Shown: piece after piece, positions 35,801 to 46,945 of the stretch
How positions within the stretch are numbered: the first letter of the stretch is position 1
Layout: each line of letters opens with the position of its first letter
Source: Tolypeutes matacus
Lineage: Eukaryota > Chordata > Mammalia > Cingulata > Chlamyphoridae
DNA length: 64,000 nt
Direction of reading: 5' to 3'
Assembly: GCA_026826555.1 (NCBI GenBank)
Contig: JAKSZT010054335.1
Coordinates: 4,631,423-4,695,422 of the forward strand
Program-made: the position numbers and the translations under genes
The notes under the pieces: model-generated
Seen by the model: the letters and a program-made list of their open reading frames with translations, nothing else
Databases searched by the model: none
Told to the model about the DNA's origin: nothing

Positions 35801-36319
35801 TGGATGAGGTTTTTTCAGAGGCAGAGGCTTTGCTTTATGATGGACTGGAGATACCAGAATGTACTGCCTCCCACCCCAGTGACAGAATGTGGAAGGTGTT
35901 CTGAGGTCCCTTAGCCCTGCCACCCTCCGAAGTTGACTTAATTTCTTTTGCAGCTGAAGGCTGCTCAGCTGCTAGCCACCCTGCACACAGAGCTGGGGGG
36001 GGGGCGAGCTGCCATCCTGACGGCAGTGTCCCGGGTTCTGCAGAACCGGCAGCTCCTTCCACAGAGGAGGCTGCAGTTTCCTGCCTTCAGCTTCATCATC
36101 CTAAGCTCCTCCACCTGTTTTGATGTCCAGAAATATGTTGGAATTTCTCGTGTGCTAATGGTCTCCTTCCCATTTCCTTCATTAATATGAAATTGTACCT
36201 TTAAAAAAACTATTTACTGTCCTTTTAATGGTCTGTCAAATAAATGTGAGAGATGAATGTGAATCCTCAGCCTCTCATCCCAAACCAGAAAAGTGCCTCA
36301 TTCTTTTTAACTACTTTAG
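35801..36319. other. Intronic sequence
   Basis: Moderately GC-rich, with a G-run at about 35995-36003. May be the decayed 5' end of the old L1. No gene recognised. Confidence 0.45.
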
Positions 36320-36520
36320 ATAGCAGTCTGTAGTATGTCTGGTTTCTCACCCCATGCTACCACCTACTGGCTGTGTGTCCCTGGGCACCTTGTTTAACCT
36401 CTCTGTGCCTCAGTTTGTCACAATAAGGATGAAAGTAGTACCAAGTTCTTAGGATTTTTGTGAGGACTAAGTGAATCACTGTATCGAGAGCGCTGGGAAT
36501 AACTTGGGCCTAAGTAAGCC
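36320..36520 (+). repeat. MIR SINE
   Basis: CTGGCTGTGTGTCCCTGGGC, TTAACCTCTCTGTGCCTCAG and TTTTTGTGAGGACTAAGTGA follow the MIR consensus in sense orientation. Confidence 0.82.
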
Positions 36521-38720
36521 CTAGGAAAGGTCTTCTGTCTCGTGGGTATTGTGCTAGGCTGTGGCTCAGGTGCTTGTGCACAGCCCAGAGGCTGGGTCAG
36601 GGCTCTCCGTGTGTGTCGCGGTGGTGCTGCCGTGGGCCGCCCGGCTCGGCGCTCAGGTTCCGGCTGTGCTGGAGTCTCTCCCGGAAAGGTGGGCCCTGCT
36701 GGGGCAGCCTGCGCGTGCCCTGGGCTTTCACAGAGATGCTGCGCTGCTTCTTATCTTCGTGCCTTCTCCCCGCAGTGGGTGTGTGAGAGTCGCTGGGGTT
36801 CTGATCTTCTTCCGAGCTGATGGGCAAACAGGGGTGGACAGTGCACTCTCAGCCCTCAGCTTCAGAGTTGTGGTGATAATTTGATAAGTTCAGTTTGTGT
36901 TTAGAATCCCCCCGCCTTGAGGTGTGGAGCGGGGCTCGCCTCCCGCCCAGGAGTGAGCTCGTGAAGCCGCTCGCGGAGGATCACCAGGGAGACCCGGCAG
37001 CCAGCCTGTGCCAGGCCCTTCCCAGCCAGCAGCGCAGACCCCAGAGGGGAGGGACGGGGCTGCCAGCAGGGCAGAGCGAGGCGAGGGGAGGGGGTGCTAG
37101 AAAGGGGGTCAGGGACCGAAAGGGAAGGGCCGGCCCAGGCGGCAGCCAGCTGAGGCCTTTGGCACCTCACTTTAAACAGTGCACAGTTCTGCGCTCCCTA
37201 ATTCCACACAACTCAAGGGGCTCAGAGGCTTCGAGTCACCCTTTCAGAAACATGGACTTAAAAGCTCATTGCATACAAGAATTGATTTAAGCCAAATGGA
37301 AGATTTAATACTCTCTGTGTTTTCTGCCTGCTGCCTCTTCATTTGGTGGCAATGAGAATTTGTAATTCATGAGAGAACTCGTGTAGAAATATTTTCTACA
37401 CAGAAATATTTTCAGAATACTTGGCTGCTACAGTGAGTAAAAGGAGTATGTGGAAATATTTTGCAGAACAAATTAAATCACTTCAACTTAAGCTTGAAAA
37501 CTTTGCAGGTCTGCATTGTCTTGTGCTAAGAACATCCTTCCAAGAAGGGGAAAACAGATATCCCTGGATCTTTGTTAAACGTCTTAGAACAGATTTGATA
37601 AAGGTGTCTTAGATCTTTAAGGAGATCCGACCGCTGAGCTCTCAGAGGATGACAGTTCTTCAGTAGAGCCGTGGTCACCGTTGTCAGGGGCCTCTTTTGA
37701 CAGATTGACACAACAAATTGTGTGTGGCATGGTGGGGATGAGTTGGCATCTCCCATTTTTTATAGGTAACAAACAGTAAACAAAATGAGGGTTCCTGAGC
37801 CGTCTTCCAGCGTTCATCCTTGTTGCCAGGAGCTTAGAAGGTCACTAGTAAGGAGAGGCCTAGAACTTAAGTGATGGTTCCAAAATCCTACCAGAAGCTC
37901 CCATAGGAGTAGGAGTGGGGCCTGAGTCGTGGTCGGTCCAGGAAAGGCCCTTTGCCCCGTCTGCCCCTGTAGCCTCCTCCCCTTGGCACTGAGCGATGCA
38001 GTGGTGGGTTCTCAGAACGTCTTTTCTTTGTAGTTGATTTTATTGTCCAGCATAATTTGTAGTTTAAAAGTGGAAAACAAAGAGTGTGATATGAGCTAGG
38101 AGCACATACATTGGTAGTATATATTTAGTCTGAAGTGAAGCCTGCGTCCATTTTTGAGTACTCTGTAGCTGTCAGGGTAAGCTCTGACACGGGAGGGTAG
38201 CAGCCTGCTAAGCGTACTTCCTGTGCTAAGTTATTAATCAGAGTGTCAAGGTCAGGTCCACCGGAGCCTTTTCTTGTCTACTTTTCTCTCTGAATTATAT
38301 TCCAAAGTATGACCAAGGCTTTATCTCCATTAGAGTCAACATTGGCTAATTTAGCTTTTGGCCACTGTCAGATATGAAACACGGTCCGTTCATTGAGCTG
38401 TGAGTGTGCCGGAGCACGTCAAGTTTGTAGAGTTGCCATGGACTGTTGGGTGTGCTGCCATTGTGCATGACGAATACAAGCAACAAATACCAGAAAGCTG
38501 CGAGTGTGTGCAGGGCGTACCTGCTCCTGGTGTTTCGCTCCTGAGCACACCGTACCTGCTCGCCCCTTCCTCCGCCCCGCGCCTCAAGTACACGGAATTA
38601 AGTTGAACCCGCTCCTTGATTTACGCAGAGGCGTCTTTGCTTGATTTCCTTTTGTTTCTTCCCACTGTGTGGCCCTTCTCAGCACAGGCACCCACTCTGG
38701 TTTGTTTAGTGCAGGCCTTT
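36521..38720. other. Intronic sequence, GC-rich at first
   Basis: About 36540-37170 is GC-rich with CpGs. The rest is unique-looking AT-rich DNA. Open frames lack splice or homology support. Confidence 0.5.
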
Positions 38721-39010
38721 TCCCTTGCACCTTCCATTTGTTTATTCACGTTGTGTTTTGAGTGTGTGCTTTAATTCATGTGCACGGCTTTGGACTTTAA
38801 ATCTCATCCCAATTTTACTTTTCCCCTGCAGTTTTATGTCTGTGAGCTCTAGGTTGCTGTGCATAAATCTGGTTCATTGCTTCTCACTGCTGCATAGACG
38901 TCCAGCTTCGGAATATGCCAGATTGGCTCATCTGTTCTCCTAGGGACACACACCTGCTTGCCTCCGCCCAGTGCTCCTGCAGTCAGGCGCTCCACACGGA
39001 TGGGCAGCCT
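38721..39010 (-). repeat. Decayed L1-like 3'-end text, antisense
   Basis: GTGCATAAATCTGGTTCATT and TGCCAGATTGGCTCATCTGT recall a strongly diverged antisense L1 3' region with many A/T to G/C changes. Low certainty. Confidence 0.35.
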
Positions 39011-40014
39011 TCCTTCCTTCCTTGTGGATGTGGACAAGAGTTTGCACTGAAGCAAAAGTGGACAAAATGCCAGGTTTAGCAGATTTTCAGCGTATTTAAG
39101 GCAAAGCTCAGTGCCACCAGTGTAATGTGCTACTTTTGGAGCTTTAAAATGCACACATTTTGTAGAAGAGGTGACATTCAGAAGGGCAGTTGGGGGTACC
39201 GTTAATGGTGAACCCCACTGCTGTGGTTCTCTTGTGGGGCGTCCTTCTCCTCCTCTCCTGGTGGTCCTGCAGGTGCTGGCAGCTGCCGCGCCTTGCTGCG
39301 TGTCGTGCTACCTGAGGAGCGGGCAGGAGCACACGTCCGTGTCTATTTAAGGAGATCGGGTGTCTCATCCTGTAGCAGGTACTTAAGTCGCCTGAATGTA
39401 GAGTGTCCTTGTGCTTTTCGAGTTCAGCTCAGCTCTCTGTTTCCGTTGCACCCTTTGGACTTGCTCTTAGAGCAGTAGTGCCCGCGGCACGCCGCTGTAG
39501 AGAGGAGACGGCGTCCTGCACCACGAGATGCCAGCCTTTCCTGAGTGTGTTTTGCGTGTCTTTTCCATCTTTGTGCCCTAGAGCCGCTGTTGGATGGGAT
39601 TATACTTAGAAGTTTGCCAAGTACAGCTTACTCAGGAACTCTGAGGGGAAGCTCCGACACGCAGCCCTCGGGTACTTTAGGGAGGTACCCCAGAGCGGGG
39701 AAGAGGGGACGGAACAGCCAGATGTGCTAATTCGGTGGGCTCAGGGTGAAAGCTGCCTCAGGGACACGGCCCTGCGCCGCTGCCCGCTAGCCGGTTTCCA
39801 GTGTGCAGCTGTTCTCAAAGTCCCTCTTTCTCCATGGAGACACTTTGGGCCCCGCTTCCCACCCCACATGCACAGCCACCACCACCCGAACCCTCTCTCC
39901 TGCTGGCCCGGCGCTCCTGCCCACCGCGCCCTCCCCCAGGTACGCCTTCCCAGCAGACTCGGTTGGCGTAAGAAGACGTGGGCCCTGCAGGTGCCAGGTG
40001 CGGGGCAATATGCT
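39011..40014. other. Intronic sequence, GC-rich
   Basis: GC-rich, especially 39230-39360 and 39750-39980. No supported exon or repeat. Confidence 0.45.
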
Positions 40015-40155
40015 ACAGACCTCAGCTCATTCCATCCTTGCAGCAAGCGTACGCAGAGGCTGTAATTAGCATCCCAATTTCAAAGAAAACTAAGGCTCAG
40101 AGAGACCAAGGAAGTTGCCAGGAAGCGGCAGAGCTCAAATGTGAACCCAGGCCAT
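40015..40155 (-). repeat. MIR SINE, antisense
   Basis: AAAACTAAGGCTCAGAGAGA, GGAAGTTGCCAGGAAGCGGC and TGTGAACCCAGGCC are the reverse complement of the MIR core. Confidence 0.75.
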
Positions 40156-40967
40156 GGCTCCAGAGCCTGCTCTGCCCTGGTCTCCTCACTGCCCCTTCTG
40201 CCCCACCCAGCTGACGCCTCTGCTCCAGGCGGGCTCCTCCCTGTTTTGTCCTGAGCCAAGGCTCAGCCCTGGCCCAGGCCTCCTGCCACCCCTCCCTGTC
40301 CATGCCCGACCCTCAGGCCTTCTGTGGAGGATTCTGACTGATCTCTGGTTTAGCATTAAACTTTTCTCCTAAATTTTCAAGTCTGAGTAATGAGTGTTTT
40401 TTGAACAAACAGTCTTGAACTCATATATTGAAATGGCTGTCAGGCCCCTCAAAGTTTTCTACCTCTGTCCTCCGCGAAGGTGCCCAGCTTTGAACTCATG
40501 TCACCAGCCTCGTCTGCCCACATTCCCTGAGGGCTTTGGGGCCTGGCCACCACCTTGCTCCAGAATGCTCCAGAAGCACCTCCCTCTTGGAGGCCCTTCC
40601 ACTGCACGGGCCACCCACTCCCAGACCTATCTCCACTCTGGGCCTGTCCCCACCACCCCCACCCCCATCCCACCCCCCGACCTTGGCTTCTGGTACCTGC
40701 AGGCACACTTGGCCTTGTCACTGCCACGGAGCCCGGTTTGAAGTCCTAATAAGCACTGGCCAAAGGGCCCTCAGAGCTGTTTTGTGTTCAGGATCCTTGA
40801 TTCAGGTTTATCACGTGATTATTGAAATGATCACACACAGCAAAGCTGAGATTCCCTCTTAATAACCAGGGAGCTCTCTTAAGATGCATGGCTCTGGTAT
40901 GAGTGACATTTCTCACAGCTTCAGGAACCAGCTCTTCCACACTTTGAGTTACGTTCATTAACATGCA
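40156..40967. other. Intronic sequence
   Basis: C-rich 40180-40330 and 40500-40730, with a CCACCCCCACCCCCATCCC stretch near 40653. No gene recognised. Confidence 0.45.
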
Positions 40968-40981
40968 GACAACTATTTTTC

Positions 40982-41163
40982 TTTTTTTTTCAAAGATTTT
41001 ATTTATTTATTCATTCATCACCCCTTGCTGCTCGTGCTCGCTGGGTCAGCCAACCACGCCGTGCGGGCGGGCCTGCCTTCACCAGGAGGCCCTGGGAACC
41101 GAACCCGAGGCCTCCCATATGGTAAACGGGAGCCCCACTGATTGAGCCACAGCCGCTTCCCTG
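40982..41163 (-). mobile_element. Young tRNA-derived SINE (DAS-SINE type)
   Basis: This is the reverse complement of the element at 3101-3283, with only a handful of differences. Flanks GACAACTATTTTTC at 40968-40981 and 41164-41177 are identical. It has A and B boxes and a (TTTA)n-type tail on the plus strand. Confidence 0.92.
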
Positions 41164-41177
41164 GACAACTATTTTTC

Positions 41178-42474
41178 TACTTTAACAATGGTTAAAATAG
41201 TAGGAAAAGGAAAAAAAAAAAGAAGTGGCACGAACTGTCCCAGGAAGATTAGAAAGGACATTCCTTGGTGGCTGTGGCCTAAGGTGGCATTTCCCACCCA
41301 GCTTCTAGACCCCATTGAAAACAAATTCACACACACATAGTAGAACATTAGAATTCAACAAGTTCTAATATAGATTAAATTACACTAAAGCAAAAAATGA
41401 GTCCTATTGTACAAAGTGGAATCAGTGTATTTTCTTCCTTCTCTCCTTCCTTTTCCTTCCCTCAAACACCTCAAAGTTCCCAAATTCCTATGAACAAAGA
41501 GTTCACAAAAAACAAGATCTTGACGGCTGTGAAGCTGCGCTCCCAGTAAGAAGTGCCAGTGGGAGCTACACACCGACGCACCAGCTTCCCCTCTCAGGTC
41601 AGCGGAGAGCCGAGGCAGCTGGCACCCTTGGGCGCGGCAGGGCGCAGGGCTCGACCGCGCAGATGCCGCAGCTGCAGCCCCCGAGCCCCGTGGCTGCGGG
41701 CGGCCGTGTGCAGCGTGCCCGGCGCCTTGCCGCGCCCTTAGCAGCAGCGTCAGCGCCCGGCGCTGCTGGGTGAGGCCTGGGTGCTCTCTGTTGGCTGGCG
41801 CCAGAGCGCTACGGTTAGCCGGCGCAGGAAGCAGAGTGCAGAGCAGTGAGCGCTGTCAGCTCCTGCTGCGCAGAAACGGAGAATACTGTTGCCTGCTTGC
41901 TTGAGTATTTGGGCAGAGGGCACAGGGTGGGCAGGGGCAAGAGGGTGATTATTCACGCTATACCTTTTTGTCCCTCTGTTGTGTGAGCATATTATCTTCA
42001 AACATGTATTTGAAAAATTAAGTCGTTATGTATGTAATGTTTTAATGATACAGAACAGCTAGGGGCAATCACTTTTTGCTAATGTCAAACCTTAGAAATC
42101 AGTTTTAATCTACCTGTGAAAATCTACCCTCCCTTAAGAGTTTCCCGTATGCTGAGTTCGAAGTGGCTAAAATCGCTTGTTACTGTCATTTTGTAACTGA
42201 GGTTGTTTAATGTCCCTAGTGAAAACCTCCTTTGTCAAAGAAGTAATTCATATTCTCTTTGTTTTCTGATATAGTGTGTATTATGCATATCTAGTTGATT
42301 TGTTTAAGAAGAGAAAAAGTAAGAAAGCAGCATTTTTCAAGAAAATACACAGTAGGAAACAGAAAATTTTATCTTTGTTTTTTTTTTTTTACGTAAACAG
42401 AAAAAACAGTAACTCCCTATTCAATTATATGAAGTTACTCTCTTTCAGAGCAAGGAATTGCCAGTATGGGTTAC
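41178..42474. other. Intronic sequence with a CpG-rich patch
   Basis: 41590-41880 is CpG-dense (CGCGGCAGGGCGC, GACCGCGCAG, GCCGCGCCC). The rest is AT-rich, with a T-run near 42379. A CpG-island-like patch could be a cryptic promoter. No exon is called. Confidence 0.45.
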
Positions 42475-42800
42475 TTTTTAAAAAAAATTTTTATCGTGGT
42501 AACATAAACATACACACAGCACAAAATTTCCTATTCTCACCACTTTCGTGTAGATGATTCAGTGGTTTTAACTACATTCCCAATATTGCAGCGTCACCAC
42601 CACCATCCATTACCAGAACTTTCCTTTATCCCCAAACAGAAACTCTGCACCGATCAAGCTGCAGTGCCCCCAGGCCCCCGGTAACCTGCCGTCCACTTTC
42701 CGCCCCTGTGCATTTGCTCCTCCGAGGCGTGGCATCCACGTGGCAGTGGACATGGCTGGCCTTTCGGGTCTGCCGCCTTCAGGCCCCCCTGCGCCGGTCC
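42475..42800 (-). mobile_element. L1 3' UTR, antisense, grading into GC-rich DNA
   Basis: It begins as normal L1 text (TCGTGGTAACATAAACATAC, GTCACCACCACCATCCATTA, AACTTTCCTTTATCCCCAAA). From about 42640 the same L1 order remains readable, but most A/T positions have become G/C (for example GTGGCAGTGGACATGGCTGG where L1 has AAGTGGAATCATACAAT-like text). Confidence 0.65.
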
Positions 42801-43740
42801 CGGCGGGACACTCCCCATGGTCTGCCTGCACCTCGGGGCCTCGTGGGCAGCGCCCGCCCCAGGCCCTGCCCCAGGCCCTGCGCTCGGCGCCCCGGGCTGG
42901 GGGTCCAGAGGCGGGCCGGCCGCGCCAGGCGGGAGCTCTGTGCCAAGCGCGCTCAGGCTCCACCGAACTCGGGTGCGGGGGCCACAGCCCACCGCGTTCT
43001 CGCCAGCTGCGGCGGTGACAGGCACCGCGCCCGCCGGGGAGCCGGGGAGCCGGGCCGTGCCCATGCTTGTGCGCGGGGACGCCAGCGCCCCAGACTGCTC
43101 GGGCCTCGCTTCTGCCTCCCCCAGGGCCTCCCCCCGTGTCTGGCGGCGTTGGAGCCCTGGGGGGGGGNNNNNNNNNNNNNNNNNNNNNNNNNNNNNNNNN
43201 NNNNNNNNNNNNNNNNNNNNNNNNNNNNNNNNNNNNNNNNNNNNNNNNNNNNNNNNNNNNNNNNNNNNNNNNNNNNNNNNNNNNNNNNNNNNNNNNNNNN
43301 NNNNNNNNNNNNNNNNNNNNNNNNNNNNNNNNNNNNNNNNNNNNNNNNNNNNNNNNNNNNNNNNNNNNNNNNNNNNNNNNNNNNNNNNNNNNNNNNNNNN
43401 NNNNNNNNNNNNNNNNNNNNNNNNNNNNNNNNNNNNNNNNNNNNNNNNNNNNNNNNNNNNNNNNNNNNNNNNNNNNNNNNNNNNNNNNNNNNNNNNNNNN
43501 NNNNNNNNNNNNNNNNNNNNNNNNNNNNNNNNNNNNNNNNNNNNNNNNNNNNNNNNNNNNNNNNNNNGCGCTTCATCTCGGGTACCGCTGGCTCCCGCGG
43601 TGCCCGCGCCAGCCTGGCAGGGCCCAGTCGCTGTGTCTCCAGAGCCCAGGGGTCGGGGGTCGCCCCAGGTCTCTGACTGGGCCGAGAAAGGCCACTGGTT
43701 GTCACCTCGTCCTGCCTTCTTGTAAGGACGGGAGTGGCAG
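42640..43740. other. CpG-rich island around an assembly gap
   Basis: Very high G+C and many CpGs on both sides of the N block, ending near 43740. Long open frames here (including ones running through N) are composition artefacts. It could be a CpG island or a hotspot of GC-biased gene conversion. Confidence 0.55.
43168..43567. other. Assembly gap, 400 N
   Basis: Exactly 400 undetermined bases, directly after a run of G. The true length and content are unknown. Confidence 0.99.
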
Positions 43741-46700
43741 CTTCCGAGCTCTGTGTCAGAGCTGAAGCTGGAAGTGCTCCACAGCCTTTTTTGAGGAGGC
43801 TGTATTTGGTTGTACAGAAATTTACCAGCTAGAGGAATAGTAACCTGAAGCGTATGTTCAATAGGAAATACGCTCAGGTGTGCTCCAGGAAAAATACGGA
43901 GCAGAATGTTTCAGCAGCCAAGCACGCTTCAGTTCTGCGGCCGGCGACAGCGCCGCGGAGGCTGGCAGGGGCGCAGGCAGAGGCGTAGCCCCCTGTCTTG
44001 CAGACTCTTCTCTGCAGGTTAGGCTTTCTCATGACAGTGAACCCACGTTTCAGTCCAGGGCCTTGCTGTCATCCATCGCCGAGCTGCCAGCGATGGTGCT
44101 GGTGTGGCTGCAGCCCGAGATGTGCATTAGCTCTTGGCCTAAGTCCTCAGTCTGAAAAAACGTGGAAGCCTATTTTGGTTTAGGTAAGAAACATTTGTTC
44201 AGCCATTTTCCCTGGAACTGCAGACTGCGGCATTGTGGCCTTTGGCAGAACATTTATGTATGCAGATTACTAGTCTTAGTTGGATTAGAATGAAGAATTA
44301 TAAAGAGGAAATGTAGGAGGAGGTGCTTTTCCTTTTTCTTTATAAACAAATGCCATCTTATTTTTAGGAGGACCCACTGAAGGTCACTAAACATTCTTTG
44401 CAGTGATTTCTTGCTTCAGAAGAATGGATGATAGTTAAAATGCTGCCCCTAACTTTAGAGGCCCAGACTGAGTTGACGGTGGCCAGAGAGACCGACTTGA
44501 CAAGACAGCAGCGGCAGTCACTTTAGGATCCGTGCCACGTGTTGTGGTAGGCATGCCGCGGTCACCACGTGCGCAGGGCGCAGCTCCGTGCGGCTCACTG
44601 CCTTGGCCAGCAGCCTGCAGCGGGTGTCTAAGTGTCACTCCCCCTGGTTCCCAAACCTGTGCTTTCCCCTAGACGCTCTTCATTCTCTGAGTGTCACCAG
44701 GCCGGGCAGTGTGGGAGGAAATGGCATATGTACAATGACGAACTAGAGCTTGAGCTCAGCCCTGCCACGCAGCCCCTGGAGGACACTGTTTCTTTGCCCT
44801 TAAAGTGAGTAGCTTTAATTTAGAGACTCTCTAGGAATCTTCCAGCTCTGAAAATCTCGGCATTCCTAACGTGGCAACTGATACCACTTTCTACCAGGTT
44901 GCCCTTCCCTGGAAAATCTCAGCTTCCACTTCCTTCTCTACATTTTTGATTCGGCTTCACAATGACTGTGTGGCATCATAGGAGTAAAGGAAGACGCCTT
45001 CCTGGGGGAGGAACAAGAATCCTGAGCCTGGGGGGAGCCCTGACAGAGTGGGGTGAAGCCGCCATCCCTGGAGAAGGCACATTTCAGGGACCAGATGAGG
45101 CCGGTCCAAAGGAGAGAGGGCAGCGCCTATGCCCAGGAGTGTAAAGAAACGCAGGCAGCGTCACTCACATTGGCACTCATTGAAGAGTTATCAGATATGA
45201 CTGTCATCAACTCATTTAGCTCAGTAATGAACAAATTGTTCCATGGCCCTAGAATCTAAACTAGAAAGAAAACAGGAGACGTAAGAGAGCGGTGGGGAAA
45301 GAGCCTCAGGCCGCACACGTGCCGTGTCCTGCCATTGCCATGGTGACAGGGAAGACCCTCCTCCTGCTGCACCTGTGGCTTGGGGTTCCCACTGCGGTCG
45401 CACCTTTGAGACTTCTTTTCGCCTTCACAGATTCCTCCCACGTCCTCTGCCCACTGACCTCTGACCACACCATGTTTTGCGAGGGCAGGAGCTGAGGGGC
45501 AGTTGTGCTCGCCTTGGACTGCCCCTCATGAGAGCAGGGTCTCCACTTCCTGCAGGACCCCCACAGAGCCCGTCCTCCTCGCCAGGCCACGGCGCCGCCA
45601 CCCTCACGGGGCCCTGGAATGCACCTCGCCTGGCCCCTGTGGCTCGCGATTCTGGGGTTACAAACGTGCGTTCCTCCAGAGTGATTAAGTCCCCACCTGA
45701 TGGTCTGGTTAAAGTGAACTAAACACATAAAATAAAATGGAACTGCAGCCTTAGGGCGTCACTTTGCTTTTAGTCTTCGTTCGAGACCATTTCAGGTTAT
45801 TAAGTGTCACTGGATTTTTGTCAAGTCATCAAAACAACTCCAAATAAAACACAACCCTCCCGCAGAGTTCACCTCCTTTCGTGCCCAGATGGGGCCTAGA
45901 GACTGATGAGTGCACAGAATGTGGCTCTGAATGGGAGGAAGGCAAGAGCACACGCGCCGTCCCCTTGAGGCTGCGTCCGATGTGCTCTTCCGTGGCAGCC
46001 GGCTTTCTCACGCCGGGAGGGGACAGCCACGCCACTCGGTGTCCCTCGCCTCGCCTCTTCTGTTCACAGGTCCCTACCATGGAGGTTATATTTTGAGAAG
46101 GAAGAGCCAACGAAGCATTCAGTTTGATTTATTTGTAACCCTGTAAATTATTCCCTTCTACTCATTTGGTCTAATTAGCCTTTTTCCCCAAATCGCTGTT
46201 CTGTTAAGTGGTGGGATAGGGGAGGAAGAGGTCAAAACTTTTCATATTTTCATAGCGATCAGTTGCTTTTATCCCACTTGTTATTTTAACTGACCTTCCT
46301 AACATTTCCCATTGCTTTTTTCCTGTGCACCTCTTTTGCGTTTCAGCTTTCCATTAACTTTTAAGCCCAACTTCTTGTTCACTTGACTGGCCAAGTGGGG
46401 AAACAGCCCCCTTGGACAGCGGGCAGGGGCCTGGGCTCCCTGCAGCGAGAGCAGCCTCTTAGCAGCCCCTGGGTGTCTCCTCGGCGCTCCAGGCGCTGCC
46501 CTGCCCTGCCCTGCCCTGCCCTTTGTACATCTTCTCGGGCACATCAGGGGCCCACCAGGTATTTGGGGCCTGGAAGACGCTGTGTGAGAGCCTCCTTTAC
46601 ATTCCAGAGAAGATGCAGGTCTATTACAGCATTGCTACGAGGACACTGTTCACCACACTTTTTCATCTTTTAATACACATCCATATGAATTAGTTGAATA

Positions 46701-46741
46701 AATAATTAGTGGGAGTGCTCAGTCTTTCTACATATTCTGTA
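43741..46741. other. Intronic sequence
   Basis: Mixed composition with GC-rich stretches at 44480-44640, 45300-45640 and 46380-46540. A short (CCCTG)n run lies at 46498-46522. No exon with splice support was found. Confidence 0.45.
46498..46522. repeat. (CCCTG)n pentanucleotide repeat
   Basis: About five copies of CCCTG in tandem. Confidence 0.85.
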
Positions 46742-46945
46742 CCAAAGGGCAGCAAACTAAAGCCAAAGTTCCAAAGCCCCCTACTGCCTGTTCTGGTAAG
46801 CGGAGTAGTCGGGGCGTCAGCTACCACTGATTTCACGCCACAGCAGCAGCCGAGCTGCAGGGCTGCAGCAGACACGGTGGGTGCAAGGCCGAAAGCACTG
46901 CTTCTGTGGTCCTTTAAGAAGACGCTTGCCAACCCCTGCCATAGA
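46742..46945. repeat. hAT-type DNA transposon remnant
   Basis: The left end AAGGGCAGCAAACTAAAGCC and the right end CTTGCCAACCCCTGC form decayed inverted ends (GGGGTYGGCAAAC type), with the TTTAAGAAGACGC text typical of a non-autonomous hAT element just inside. Confidence 0.5.

Noticed and set aside
38390..38606. Open frames of 67-68 codons on both strands that look protein-like
   Set aside because: No acceptor or donor at the edges and no recognised protein; not strong enough to call.
42708..43765. Open frames of 232 to 322 codons across the GC island
   Set aside because: They run through 400 unknown bases and exist on both strands. High G+C makes stops rare.
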